Source of the DNA: UBA2943 sp946534895
Lineage (GTDB): Bacteria; Bacillota; Clostridia; Christensenellales; Aristaeellaceae
NCBI GenBank assembly: GCA_946534895.1
Contig: CAMNDE010000009.1
Location: forward strand, 1-64,000
DNA: 64,000 nt
Reading direction: 5' to 3'
Below the pieces are notes generated by a model. The model saw only the letters and a list, made by a program, of their open reading frames with translations, did no database searches and was not told the origin of the DNA. How positions within the stretch are numbered: position 1 is the first letter of the stretch; the number at the start of each line of letters is the position of its first letter. Below are positions 23,505 through 31,982 of the stretch, in pieces. The translations under genes were made by a program, and so were the position numbers.

Positions 23505-24290
23505 ATGATACTTGCCATGGATATCGGAAACACCAACATCAAGGTCGGACTGTTTGAAGGCGAGACCATGACCCATTACTGGCGCATCTCCACCAACAAA
23601 ATGTACTCCAGCGATGAATACGGCATGATCCTCACCAACCTGTTCCACAACGGCGGCGCTGACATGGAAAAAGTGGAAGGCATCATTATATCCAGCGTGG
23701 TGCCCACGGTGAACTTCACCATTGAGCACATGTGCTCCACCTATTTCCATCAGGTGCCCCTGTTTCTGGTACCCGGCATCAAAACCGGCATCTCCGTGCG
23801 CTACGAAAACCCCAGGGAGCTGGGCAGCGACCGTATTGCCAACGCCGTGGCCGCGTATCACGAGTACGGCGCGCCGGTCATCACCATTGACTTCGGAACC
23901 GCCACCACCTTCGGCGTGGTGGACGATGGCGGTGCCTTCCTGGGCGGCTGCATCTGTCCCGGCATCAAGCTGGCCAGCGAAGCCCTGGGCTCCGGCACCG
24001 CCAAGCTCCCGCGCTTTGAGCTGACCAAGCCCGAGCACGTGATCGGAAAGACCACCCTGGGCAACCTGCAGTCCGGCATGTATTACGGGTATGCAGGGCT
24101 TGTGCAGAACCTGATTCACAAGATCCAGAAGGAACTGGGCAAGAAGGCCACGGTGGTGGCCACCGGCGGCATGGCCCAGATGATGGCCGAGGAAACCGGG
24201 GACATCCAGATCGTGGACGGCACGCTGACACTGAAAGGCCTGCGTCTGATCTGGGAGCGGAATCAGGACAATGCCCGTGGAGGAAACTGA
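23505..24290 (+). CDS. coaX: type III pantothenate kinase
   Basis: 261 residues beginning MILAMDIGNTNIKVG, the CoaX phosphate loop. The pantothenate-binding GSDRIANAVAA and the catalytic IDFGTATTF are present, followed by GGCICPGIKLASEAL and VVATGG. It phosphorylates pantothenate, the first committed step of coenzyme A synthesis, in the cytoplasm. It starts 11 bases after the ECF gene and its stop is one base before the hom start, so all three are one operon. Confidence 0.95.
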   Translation: MILAMDIGNTNIKVGLFEGETMTHYWRISTNKMYSSDEYGMILTNLFHNGGADMEKVEGIIISSVVPTVNFTIEHMCSTYFHQVPLFLVPGIKTGISVRYENPRELGSDRIANAVAAYHEYGAPVITIDFGTATTFGVVDDGGAFLGGCICPGIKLASEALGSGTAKLPRFELTKPEHVIGKTTLGNLQSGMYYGYAGLVQNLIHKIQKELGKKATVVATGGMAQMMAEETGDIQIVDGTLTLKGLRLIWERNQDNARGGN

Positions 24291-24291
24291 G

Positions 24292-25578
24292 ATGTCGGAA
24301 ATGAAGAAGATTGTCATCGGGTTTCTCGGCTGCGGCAATGTGGGCTCCGGCGTATGGAAGCTTCTTGAAGGCTTCCGGGACGACATTGCCCACCGCTGCA
24401 GTCTGGAAATTGAAGTCCGGAAAATCCTTGTCCGGTCCCTGGACAAGAAGCGCAGCGTGAACGCGCCTGCGCATGTCTTTACCACGGATCCCGCGGATGT
24501 GGTGGAAAACCCGGATATCCAGATGGTGCTGGAGTTCCTGGGCGGCGAGCAGCCGGCCACGGATTACATGCTCCGCGCCCTGAACCAGGGCAAGACCGTC
24601 ATTACCGCCAACAAGGTGGCCCTGGCCATGAACTGGCATCTTCTGCAGAAGGCCGCCGAGGACCACGGCTGCGGGCTGTACTACGAAGCCAGTGTGGGCG
24701 GCGCCATTCCGGTCATCCAGACCCTGGGCACCGCGCTGAACGCCAACCGCATTGACAAGCTCATGGCCATTATCAACGGCACCACCAACTATATTCTCTC
24801 GCGCATGACATCTGACGGCGAAGACTATGACACGGTCCTGAAAGAAGCCCAGCGCCTGGGCCTTGCCGAGCCCGATCCCTCCAGCGACGTGGAGGGCATG
24901 GACGCCGCCTGCAAGCTGTCCATCATGGCCTCCCTGGCCTTTCACGGCCGGGTCACCTATTCCATGGTCTACCGGGAAGGCATTACCGGCGTCAGCGCCG
25001 AGGACATTGCCATGGGCCGGGAAATGGGCCTGGTGCTCAAGCCATTGGCCATTGCCAAGCGTGAACAGGACACGCTGGAGATCCGCGTGCATCCCACCTT
25101 CCTGCCCCGCTCGCATCCCCTGGCCTCCGTCAACGGCTCCTTCAACGCGGTATTCCTGAAGGGGCATGCATGCCAGGAAATGATGCTCCAGGGCCGCGGC
25201 GCCGGGGATATGCCCACCGCCAGCGCGATCGTGGGCGATCTTCTGCACGCAGCCTCCGTAAGCACGCATCTGCATCCCACCTTCCGCAATACGGCCAGCC
25301 CGGATCCGGCGCTGACCTTCACCGATAACTGGACCACCCGCTACTACATCCGCCTGAGCGCCACGGACACTGTGGGCGTGCTGGCACGTGTGGCGGACGG
25401 GTTTGCCCGCTGCAATGTCTCCATTGCTTCCATGGTCCAGAAGGACGCGGACACGCAGGGCCGGGTTCCGCTGATCCTGGTCACGCATCCGGCGCCTGAA
25501 CACGCACTGCGCGCCGCGGTACAGGGGCTTGACCCGGATATCTGCCGGGTGGAGTCCGTCATCCGCGTCGAGGAATAA
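24292..25578 (+). CDS. hom: homoserine dehydrogenase
   Basis: 428 residues. The NAD(P)-binding loop is GFLGCGNVGSG at about 9-19, the catalytic region is VGGAIPVIQTL and NGTTNYILSRM followed by DVEGMDAACKL (the catalytic Lys), and a C-terminal ACT domain begins near 350 (YIRLSATDTVGVLARVADGF). It reduces aspartate semialdehyde to homoserine for threonine and methionine; the ACT domain suggests feedback by threonine. Start chosen at the ATG after GAGGAAA, overlapping the region of the coaX stop. Its association with panT/coaX is unusual but the spacing is tight. Confidence 0.96.
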   Translation: MSEMKKIVIGFLGCGNVGSGVWKLLEGFRDDIAHRCSLEIEVRKILVRSLDKKRSVNAPAHVFTTDPADVVENPDIQMVLEFLGGEQPATDYMLRALNQGKTVITANKVALAMNWHLLQKAAEDHGCGLYYEASVGGAIPVIQTLGTALNANRIDKLMAIINGTTNYILSRMTSDGEDYDTVLKEAQRLGLAEPDPSSDVEGMDAACKLSIMASLAFHGRVTYSMVYREGITGVSAEDIAMGREMGLVLKPLAIAKREQDTLEIRVHPTFLPRSHPLASVNGSFNAVFLKGHACQEMMLQGRGAGDMPTASAIVGDLLHAASVSTHLHPTFRNTASPDPALTFTDNWTTRYYIRLSATDTVGVLARVADGFARCNVSIASMVQKDADTQGRVPLILVTHPAPEHALRAAVQGLDPDICRVESVIRVEE

Positions 25579-25602
25579 AAAAAGAGGCACTGCCTCTTTT
25601 TT
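25577..25602 (+). terminator. Rho-independent terminator after hom
   Basis: An A run, GAGGC, a 3-base loop, GCCTC and six Ts, overlapping the hom stop codon. Confidence 0.88.
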
Positions 25603-25645
25603 CCGTTCCGGTTTCTTGCACACCTGTCTGAAAGGAGGCCGCCGT

Positions 25646-27310
25646 TTGCGCAGGGTATCTTTTCTCTTTTCGCTTCTGCTTTTCACGCTGTTCCTTTCTG
25701 CCGCTTCCGCCGCCTCCTGGGAACTTCCGGAAGCCCGGGTCCGCAGCGGTGAAACCAGTCTGCTCGCCCTGTCCGCCGGCAGCGCGCCTACCGTATACCT
25801 GACGGACCTGAACGGCCGGGCCCTGGCCGCGCTGCCTGTGAACTTTGCCGACGGCCGCGGCACGGTGGAGCTTCCCGCTGATCTTGAGCCCGGAAGCTAT
25901 CTCGTGTTCGCCGCCGAGTCCGGACAGAGCGCGGACCGCATGGCGCTGGAGGTTCTGCAGCCCGCGCCGGTCATTCTCTTTGCCGACGCGCCGGCTGATT
26001 ACACGGAGTTCTGGCATGTCACCGCCACGGTGAATCAGTCGGGCACGCTGATTCTCAGCGATGAATCACTCACTGAGCTCGGCCGCATGCGCGCCGAACC
26101 GGATACAGACAACGCGCTGTATCCCGACTCGGTCCCCGGAGCCGGCACCTGGACACTGATCCTGCGCCTTATGGCGGATGACGGGAGCCTGTCGGATGCG
26201 TATCTTCTGGACCTGACCGTTCCGGAGCCCGAGCCCCCGCACCGCGCCCGGGATGTGAACATCACCACCGCAGCCGCCCTGAGCGGCCTGGACGCGGGGA
26301 CTGGCATGAATTTCTGGAACCTGCCCATGGATATTTCCCGGGAAGAGGAAATCTGGGAAGTGCTGACCCAGCCCATTACCGTGCTCAGCGGAAATGAGCG
26401 GCATCAGTACAAGGTGCGCCGGGAGCCGGACAGCGCCTGCACAGACTATACAGGCGAAGTCACCTGCGAAAGCCAGGGCGTCACCGTGCTCGAGCGCGGG
26501 GAAACCTGGTCGCGCATTGCCGCCTACTCCTCCTCCGTGGAAGGCAGCCGTGTGCGCGCATACGCCAAATTCTTTACCGGGTATGTGGAGACCGCGCTGC
26601 TCAAGGAAAAACCCGTGAGCCAGGAGTACGGCATCGTTATTGACAAGCTGCAGCAGCGGCTCTATGTCTTTTCCCAGGGCCATCTCCTGTCCACGCTGCT
26701 CTGCTCCACCGGATACGCCCGGAGCGACACGCCCTTCAACGAGACCCCGGCCGGCGAGTTCCTGGCCATTTCACACACCGGCGGTTTCTGGGCCGGAAGC
26801 CTGTACTGCGACATGGGTATACGCATCAATGACGGCATTCTCCTGCACGAAGTCCCCTGTACCATTGAGGAGACGGAAGCCGGGGAAAAGATCCGGCATT
26901 ATGAGAAATGCGAGTATTACCTCGGGGAAAAGGCGAGTCACGGATGCATCCGCATTCAGCGCGCCACCACGCCGGAAGGCGTGAACATGAAATGGCTCTG
27001 GGAGAATCTCCCGCGCTCCGGCGACCGGGCCAAGGTCATCATATGGGATGATACCGGACGCGTGCTCGAGCCCGCGTCGGACGACTATGTGCTGTACTAC
27101 AATCCCAACAATGGACGCCAGTACCACTCCAGCGCGTACTGCTCCATGGTCAACAGCCGCTTCCTGCCGCTCGCACCTTTCACCTACGGCGAACTGGAAT
27201 CGTCCGCCTACAAGAGCCTCAGCAGATGCCCGGGCTGCTCGCCGGAGCTGCGCATTTCGGAAGTGGAAACCGCAAACTCCAAGAACAACGGAAAAGCCTA
27301 TTCCAGGTAA
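25646..27310 (+). CDS. exported L,D-transpeptidase (YkuD) with C-terminal Cys motif
   Basis: I start at the TTG after AAGGAGG, because it gives a clean signal peptide (basic start, FLFSLLLFTLFLSA, cleavage after ASA). Ig-like beta segments and an SH3-like part come first, then the YkuD catalytic domain at about 325-455 with the active-site ASHGCIRIQ (Cys about 434). It should make 3-3 peptidoglycan cross-links or attach proteins outside the membrane. The last 60 residues hold YHSSAYC and CPGC, a small His/Cys arrangement resembling Ada- or nuclease-type metal tails. Flanked by terminators, monocistronic. Confidence 0.88.
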   Translation: MRRVSFLFSLLLFTLFLSAASAASWELPEARVRSGETSLLALSAGSAPTVYLTDLNGRALAALPVNFADGRGTVELPADLEPGSYLVFAAESGQSADRMALEVLQPAPVILFADAPADYTEFWHVTATVNQSGTLILSDESLTELGRMRAEPDTDNALYPDSVPGAGTWTLILRLMADDGSLSDAYLLDLTVPEPEPPHRARDVNITTAAALSGLDAGTGMNFWNLPMDISREEEIWEVLTQPITVLSGNERHQYKVRREPDSACTDYTGEVTCESQGVTVLERGETWSRIAAYSSSVEGSRVRAYAKFFTGYVETALLKEKPVSQEYGIVIDKLQQRLYVFSQGHLLSTLLCSTGYARSDTPFNETPAGEFLAISHTGGFWAGSLYCDMGIRINDGILLHEVPCTIEETEAGEKIRHYEKCEYYLGEKASHGCIRIQRATTPEGVNMKWLWENLPRSGDRAKVIIWDDTGRVLEPASDDYVLYYNPNNGRQYHSSAYCSMVNSRFLPLAPFTYGELESSAYKSLSRCPGCSPELRISEVETANSKNNGKAYSR

Positions 27311-27312
27311 AC

Positions 27313-27350
27313 AAAGAGGTTCCCGGCAGATCCTGCCGGGAACCTCTTTT
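27313..27350. terminator. bidirectional terminator
   Basis: AAAGAGGTTCCCGGCA and its complement form a 16-base stem with a 5-base loop between the transpeptidase and FNT genes. Confidence 0.92.
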
Positions 27351-27359
27351 CTGTGCCTG

Positions 27360-27941
27360 TTATTTGGTTTTCATTTCCCGGGACAGATACCAGATGATCA
27401 GGGAGCCCAGGAAATTGCCCGCCACGCAGATGATGAGCGAAGTGTGCCAGGTCCGGGCCGCGCCCATGGTAATGACATTGGCAATGCAGTGCTGGAACCC
27501 GCAGAAGATGAACAGCGGGATCCCGAACAGAATGCCCAGGGGCGTCTTTTTCCGGTACATGAGCACCGCCACATACATGACCACGCCGCACAGCACGGAC
27601 CGGATGAAGAAGGCAAGCGACATTTCCCAGCCCTGCGCCTTGAGCACCGCGGCTTCCGCCACCGCCGGGTCCGCCAGTGAGAACACCAGCCCAATGACAT
27701 ATCCGGAAACCAGGTTCACCAGCAGAATCATGCCCAGTTCCGCCGGCGGAATCCGGTCCTCAAACAGGAATCCGCATTTGCCTGTAAACAGGTTCAGTCC
27801 CATATAGCACACGCCCAGCAGTCCCAGCGCGAAGATCACCGGCCCGATGGGATTTCCCATCTTCAGAAGCGCATAGTCCCCCAGCCCGATGAGCAGAGAT
27901 GCCGCAATGCTGCGGTTCACCAGCTGTGTCCACTTTCCCAA
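27360..27941 (-). CDS. formate/nitrite transporter (FNT) family protein, short form
   Basis: 193 residues with six hydrophobic segments. FCGFQHCIANVI corresponds to the FNT motif around the central pore histidine. FNT proteins are pentameric channels for formate, nitrite or hydrosulfide. This one is clearly shorter than the usual 250-280 residues, with short termini and loops, but all six helices seem present. In a fermenting organism formate export is the obvious guess; the substrate is not readable from sequence. RBS GGAGGGG. A leader hairpin (CCGGGCACCTGCAG and complement, with bulges) lies between its promoter and the start. Confidence 0.78.
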   Translation of the reverse strand: MGKWTQLVNRSIAASLLIGLGDYALLKMGNPIGPVIFALGLLGVCYMGLNLFTGKCGFLFEDRIPPAELGMILLVNLVSGYVIGLVFSLADPAVAEAAVLKAQGWEMSLAFFIRSVLCGVVMYVAVLMYRKKTPLGILFGIPLFIFCGFQHCIANVITMGAARTWHTSLIICVAGNFLGSLIIWYLSREMKTK

Positions 27942-28016
27942 GTTCTTTCCCCTCCTGTTTCATCCGCCTGCCGGGCACCTGCAGCATTGTCTGCAGACCT
28001 GTGCCGGGGCATGGGG

Positions 28017-28046
28017 ATTTTGCCTGAGCGCAGTGCAGTTAGTCAA
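28017..28046 (-). promoter_or_regulatory. possible promoter of the FNT gene
   Basis: On the minus strand TTGACT, 18 bases, CAAAAT, just after the LacI stop codon. Confidence 0.4.
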
Positions 28047-28059
28047 GTGTACCTGCTTT

Positions 28060-29088
28060 TCATTTCCCGGCTTCCATTTTCCCGCAGCGCAGACCGGTTT
28101 CCCGGTTCACCACGGAATCGCGTTCCACAAACCAGCCGGAGACCAGGACCCTTACCGGGCCTTCCATGCCTTCCTTAATCCTCGTCTTCAGCCGGCGCAC
28201 CGTCTCCTGGGCCATGCGCTGCTGATCCACGGCATAGGTGGAGAGCGGACGGCTCAGCGGACCGTAGACATAATTGTCAAACCCCACAATCGAGACATCC
28301 TCCGGCACGCGCAGCCCCCGGCTTTCCAGCTGGGCCGCCAGCGCACAGGCCACCATGTCATTATTGCACACAAAGGCGGTGGGCAGCCTCTCCGGCAGCG
28401 CAAAGGCTTCCAGGTAGCGCCCGTCCTCGCCGGCGTCCGGGATCAGCCATTCCTTGTGCACTTCCAGGTCCGAGGAAAGCATGGCGCGCATGAACCCGGT
28501 AAACCGCTCCGTAACGCTTGTGGTCCGGGTTATGGTGCCCAGAAACCCGATTTCCCGGTGGCCCTGCTCAATGAGATAGCGCGTGGTCTGCGTAGCACCC
28601 CCGATGCCGTCACTGAGCACCGCGTCCACGTCCACGCCGTCCACCGCAAAATCCATGAGCACCGTGGGCAGTCCCGTATTGAGCACAGCGGACACATAGT
28701 CGTCCGAAAACTGACCCACCAGAATAATCCCGGACACCTTCTGGATCGTCATGGACACCGGCGGCATCTGTGACTGTTCATCCTGGTCCGAGACAATCTC
28801 CAGCACGCCCAGCATCCCGCTTTCCGAAATCTCCTTCAGCAGTTCACGGTACATGGAGGAATAGAACGAAGGCGCGCTGAAATACCGGTCCGCAATGAGA
28901 ATGCCCACAATCCGGCTCCCTGTCTCAGGCTCAGGCGCTCCGTAATGATACCCCATTCTGCGTGCCGTATCCACAATCTTTTCGCGCACGGCATCGCTGA
29001 CGCCTTCCTTCCCGCTCAGGGCTTTTGAAATGGTCACGGTGCTCACCCCAAGGGCGGCTCCGATATCCCGCATGGTCACATGCTTCAC
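28060..29088 (-). CDS. LacI family transcriptional regulator
   Basis: 342 residues. The N-terminal helix-turn-helix MRDIGAALGVSTVTISKALSG and the hinge are followed by a periplasmic-binding-protein-like effector domain (RIVGILIADRYFSAPSFYSSMYREL cut short here, ending VPEDVSIVGFDNY). I use the GTG at 29088, 8 bases after GGGAGGG; translation from the internal ATG would cut into the DNA-binding domain. The effector is probably a sugar. No sugar gene is directly adjacent, so it may act at a distance. It lies just downstream of an IS5 remnant. Confidence 0.93.
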   Translation of the reverse strand: MKHVTMRDIGAALGVSTVTISKALSGKEGVSDAVREKIVDTARRMGYHYGAPEPETGSRIVGILIADRYFSAPSFYSSMYRELLKEISESGMLGVLEIVSDQDEQSQMPPVSMTIQKVSGIILVGQFSDDYVSAVLNTGLPTVLMDFAVDGVDVDAVLSDGIGGATQTTRYLIEQGHREIGFLGTITRTTSVTERFTGFMRAMLSSDLEVHKEWLIPDAGEDGRYLEAFALPERLPTAFVCNNDMVACALAAQLESRGLRVPEDVSIVGFDNYVYGPLSRPLSTYAVDQQRMAQETVRRLKTRIKEGMEGPVRVLVSGWFVERDSVVNRETGLRCGKMEAGK

Positions 29089-29109
29089 GCGACTGTCCCT
29101 CCCGGTCGT

Positions 29110-29622
29110 TTATGTCTCAGATGCATGGTTCGTGCTCGGTTCCTTTTTTCCTTCGTCCGATGCTTCCTTCTTTCTCAGATGAATGAGCATGGGCTCCGTG
29201 ACCTGGCGCGTGCGCACCGTCACGCCCTTCTGTGCCAGAATCGCCTTCAGCTCCCGGCTGAAGGCCTCCTGAAGCCCGTTGTCCACCATGATATGCCGGA
29301 ATTTCAGGATAGTGGTGGCATCCGGCACCTGTTCGTTCACGAAATCAATCCCGGTAAACCTGCGCATGGCATAGCTGTCGCAGACCGCGTCCTCCACGCC
29401 GTCCCCGGAAAGATGAAACCAGAGCTGAAGCAGGTAAATGCGCAGCATTTTTTCCATTTCCCGGGGCTTGCGGCCCCGTTTGCCGGCGGGGTAATAGGGC
29501 TGCACCCGGCTGATCCAGTCCTGCCACGGGATCACCTGATTCATTTCCTCCAGGAACCTGTCCTTCTGGGTCACACGCTTCTGTCCGCTGCGTTCCACTT
29601 CGCTGAAAGACACCTGCTTCAT
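29110..29622 (-). pseudogene. IS5-family transposase, N-terminal fragment
   Basis: 170 residues matching the start of IS5/IS903-type transposases: QKRVTQKDRFLEEMNQVIPW, YYPAGKRGRKP, MLRIYLLQLWFHLSGDGVEDA, and PDATTILKFRHIM. Full transposases are about 300-340 residues with three acidic catalytic residues. Here the frame ends in a Lys/Glu-rich tail (HLRKKEASDEGKKEP) where the first catalytic segment should begin, so the DDE domain is missing. No terminal inverted repeats are evident and the LacI gene begins 21 bases later. It is either a relic or a domesticated N-terminal DNA-binding piece. Confidence 0.8.
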
Positions 29623-29724
29623 CGGCTCACCCCCTGTTCACTTCTTGTTCCGCTGAAATACATGATACCATGGACCGGCCCGTCTGAAAAGCCCAAAGCA
29701 TATGTCACAGCCATTTTTTCCATG

Positions 29725-29755
29725 CAAAAAGCCGGGCCTCAGAGAAGCTCCGGCT
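29725..29755 (-). terminator. terminator of the Nudix gene
   Basis: On the minus strand AGCCGG...CCGGCT with a run of five Ts. The 5' arm overlaps the last codons and stop of the Nudix gene. Confidence 0.6.
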
Positions 29756-30194
29756 GTTCCGTCACAGAATCCATGTTTCGGATATGCTCAAGCGCAGAAG
29801 CAAAGATCCTGCGTGTCGAGGGAAAACTCAGCAGTTCCATGGCATGCTCCGGCGGCACCAGGCGGATCTGCGCCACTTCCGTTTCCTGACGGCAGTGCGC
29901 CTGTTCCCCGAAGGAGCCCAGGAAATAGACCACGCGCTTTGTCCGCTCCACCGTGCCGGTGCGTCCCAGAGGATACGCGTCCTCCTCCCGGAATTCAGGC
30001 ATGAGGCGCACCTGCACCCCGGTTTCCTCCAGCACCTCCCGGAGCGCTGTCTGCGTTTCCGTCTCCCCCGCTTCCATGTGCCCCTTGGGGAATCCCCAGA
30101 TGCCTTTCAGCGACTGGATCAGGAGAAACAGCAGCTGTCCGTTTCTGCGGGTATAGACAACCGCCCCGCAGGATACTTCCACCCTTTCGCGCAT
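29739..30194 (-). CDS. Nudix hydrolase
   Basis: 151 residues with a complete Nudix box, GHMEAGETETQTALREVLEETGV, here quoted in two parts: GHMEAGETE and REVLEETGV at about 38-60. The start VSCGAVVY and the WGFPKGH before the box resemble the diadenosine-polyphosphate (Ap4A) hydrolase subgroup. It hydrolyses nucleoside diphosphates linked to another moiety, using Mg2+. RBS GGGAGG 7 bases before the ATG. It is followed by the IS5 remnant and preceded by an ECF-S gene on the same strand. Confidence 0.88.
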   Translation of the reverse strand: MRERVEVSCGAVVYTRRNGQLLFLLIQSLKGIWGFPKGHMEAGETETQTALREVLEETGVQVRLMPEFREEDAYPLGRTGTVERTKRVVYFLGSFGEQAHCRQETEVAQIRLVPPEHAMELLSFPSTRRIFASALEHIRNMDSVTEQPELL

Positions 30195-30241
30195 GCCAGG
30201 CCTCCCTTTTCCTTCTTCCCGTTTCCCCGTTCATGCGGAGA

Positions 30242-30847
30242 TCAGAAATAGAAGAAGGCGTTCATCTTTTTCAGTGTAGTGCGGACCGCCATGTAAAGAT
30301 TGACCACCACCAGAAGCGAAACCACGGAATTAATGGCAGCCACACCGATATTGATGGCAAAGGAAACCTCTGCCGCCGGCTTTCCCAGGATCAGGATCTT
30401 ATAGAAGTACCGGATCACCGGATCGCATACGGCATTGAACACAAGCCCCGCCGCCGATGCCAGGGTCACCCATTTCAGCACCTTCTTCGTATCCTGCTCA
30501 TGCGTGATCCTGCCGGCGCGGTGGGCGATCAGACCCACGATCACGCCCATGACCAGCTTGATCAGGAAGGTGATCGGCGCCTGTACGATATAGATGGGAT
30601 CCACCAGGTCCGCAATGGTCATGCCCAGGGCCCCGCCCACGCTGCCGTAGGCCGTGCCCAGCACCAGCGCGCCCAGCACGCAGAAGGCGTTTCCCAGATG
30701 GACCGTCACCTTGCCCGCGCCGGGCGTGGGAATCGGAATGGAGAGAAACGTGAAAACGGCAAAGGTGATGGCGGCAAAGATGGCCGCATACACCATCAGC
30801 AGAAAGGACCGGTTCTGTCCCGGCCGCTGCTGCGAAGGAGAACCCAT
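30242..30847 (-). CDS. ECF transporter S component, substrate unknown
   Basis: 201 residues with five or six hydrophobic segments. PTPGAGKVTVHLGNAFCVLG and GGALGMTIADLVDP are typical of the ECF-ribofla_trS/DUF1393-like S components. It binds a vitamin or related micronutrient and works with a shared EcfAA'T module encoded elsewhere. Substrate cannot be assigned because no biosynthetic neighbour is present. I start at the ATG at 30847 (MGSPSQQRPG); the ribosome binding site is weak (GAGAG). Its leader contains two adjacent hairpins, which might sense the vitamin. Confidence 0.75.
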   Translation of the reverse strand: MGSPSQQRPGQNRSFLLMVYAAIFAAITFAVFTFLSIPIPTPGAGKVTVHLGNAFCVLGALVLGTAYGSVGGALGMTIADLVDPIYIVQAPITFLIKLVMGVIVGLIAHRAGRITHEQDTKKVLKWVTLASAAGLVFNAVCDPVIRYFYKILILGKPAAEVSFAINIGVAAINSVVSLLVVVNLYMAVRTTLKKMNAFFYF

Positions 30848-30878
30848 GTCTCTCACTCTCTTTTCTGAACTGTCATCT

Positions 30879-30920
30879 GTCCCTCTGCACAGGAGGGACA
30901 TGCCGGCCGCTCAGGCGGCC
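30879..30920 (-). promoter_or_regulatory. two tandem leader hairpins before the ECF-S gene
   Basis: GGCCGC/GCGGCC with a 4-base loop (30905-30920) and GTCCCTC/GAGGGAC with a 7-base loop (30879-30899) lie between the promoter and the start codon. They do not match a riboswitch consensus that I know, and neither has a U-tract. Confidence 0.45.
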
Positions 30921-30927
30921 ACCGTTT

Positions 30928-30956
30928 ATTGAACCCGGATTCCTGCGATCTGTCAA
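30928..30956 (-). promoter_or_regulatory. sigma-A promoter of the ECF-S gene
   Basis: On the minus strand TTGACA, 17 bases, TTCAAT. Confidence 0.6.
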
Positions 30957-31097
30957 GCGTCTGGAACCTTTCTCCTGTCTTCCTTTCGTTCTTTTCCCGT
31001 CCGGACAAGCGAACACTGGCATAAAAAGCCGGTTCTGCGTTATACTTGGATATACCCGTGCAGGTGCACGCAGGACAAAGATCAGGAAGTGACATCC

Positions 31098-31880
31098 ATG
31101 ACCCATGAACAGCAGCGTATCTGGCTCATTGAGCATCTTCTGGACGAGGACAATGAATACCGGAATATCCGGATTCCTTCCGATGCGCAGAAACAGAAGG
31201 ACCTTCTGCGCGCGCTCATGAATGTGCGGCCGCCGGCGCCGCTCAGCCCTTCATTTCTGGAAGTACAGGACAATTATCTCCGGGAAGAGAACATGCGCGA
31301 TCCCATCACGGATGTCCATGATCTCACGCCCTGTCCCTTGGACAGCCGTCTGTTTCTCTGGCAGGGGGACATCACCACGCTCAGGGCGGACGCCATTGTC
31401 AACGCCGCCAACAGCGGCATGACCGGATGCTATCAGCCGCTCCACAGCTGCATTGACAATATCATCCATTCCAAAAGCGGGATCCAACTGCGCCTGTGCT
31501 GCAGCGATATCATGCGCGCCCAGGGCCATGAGGAGCGCGTCGGTCAGGCCAAGATCACCCCGGCCTATAACCTGCCCTGCAGGCATGTCATCCATACCGT
31601 GGGCCCCATGGTCCAGGGTCCGCTGACGCCGGAGCATACCCGTCAGCTCGCTTCCTGCTATACCTCCTGCCTGGACCTGGCCGCGGAGCATCACCTGGAA
31701 AGCATAGCATTCTGCTGCATTTCCACCGGTGTCTTCATGTTTCCGAACCGGCAGGCCGCTGAGACCGCCGTATCCACTGTCCGCTCCTGGCTGGACGCAT
31801 CCGGGAGCGGCATGCAGGTTGTCTTCAATGTGTTCAAGGACCAGGATCTGAGCATATACAGGGAGCTGCTCGGGCTCTGA
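31098..31880 (+). CDS. zinc-dependent macrodomain protein-ADP-ribose hydrolase
   Basis: 261 residues. An N-terminal helical part of about 85 residues precedes a macrodomain with RADAIVNAANSGMTGC, then QPLHSCIDNIIHSKSG, the Cys-His-Cys pattern of the zinc-containing macrodomains, and YNLPCRHVIHTVGP. These enzymes remove ADP-ribose from proteins. In several bacteria they are encoded with a SirTM sirtuin and a lipoylated carrier; none of those is nearby here, so this is a stand-alone copy. Start at the ATG 8 bases after AGGAAG; a GTG three codons earlier is an alternative. Confidence 0.88.
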   Translation: MTHEQQRIWLIEHLLDEDNEYRNIRIPSDAQKQKDLLRALMNVRPPAPLSPSFLEVQDNYLREENMRDPITDVHDLTPCPLDSRLFLWQGDITTLRADAIVNAANSGMTGCYQPLHSCIDNIIHSKSGIQLRLCCSDIMRAQGHEERVGQAKITPAYNLPCRHVIHTVGPMVQGPLTPEHTRQLASCYTSCLDLAAEHHLESIAFCCISTGVFMFPNRQAAETAVSTVRSWLDASGSGMQVVFNVFKDQDLSIYRELLGL

Positions 31881-31930
31881 TCTTCTCCGTACCCGCGTTT
31901 AGATGCGCATATATTCCCACAGACAGAATG

Positions 31931-31970
31931 AGGCCTGCAGCCCGGCATCACGCCGGACCGCAGGCCTTAT
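31931..31970 (+). terminator. hairpin between macrodomain and lipoprotein genes
   Basis: AGGCCTGC/GCAGGCCT with an inner CCGGC/GCCGG, followed by TTATTAT on the plus strand. It probably ends both convergent transcripts, though the T tract is poor. Confidence 0.6.
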
Positions 31971-31982
31971 TATGTCAGAAAA

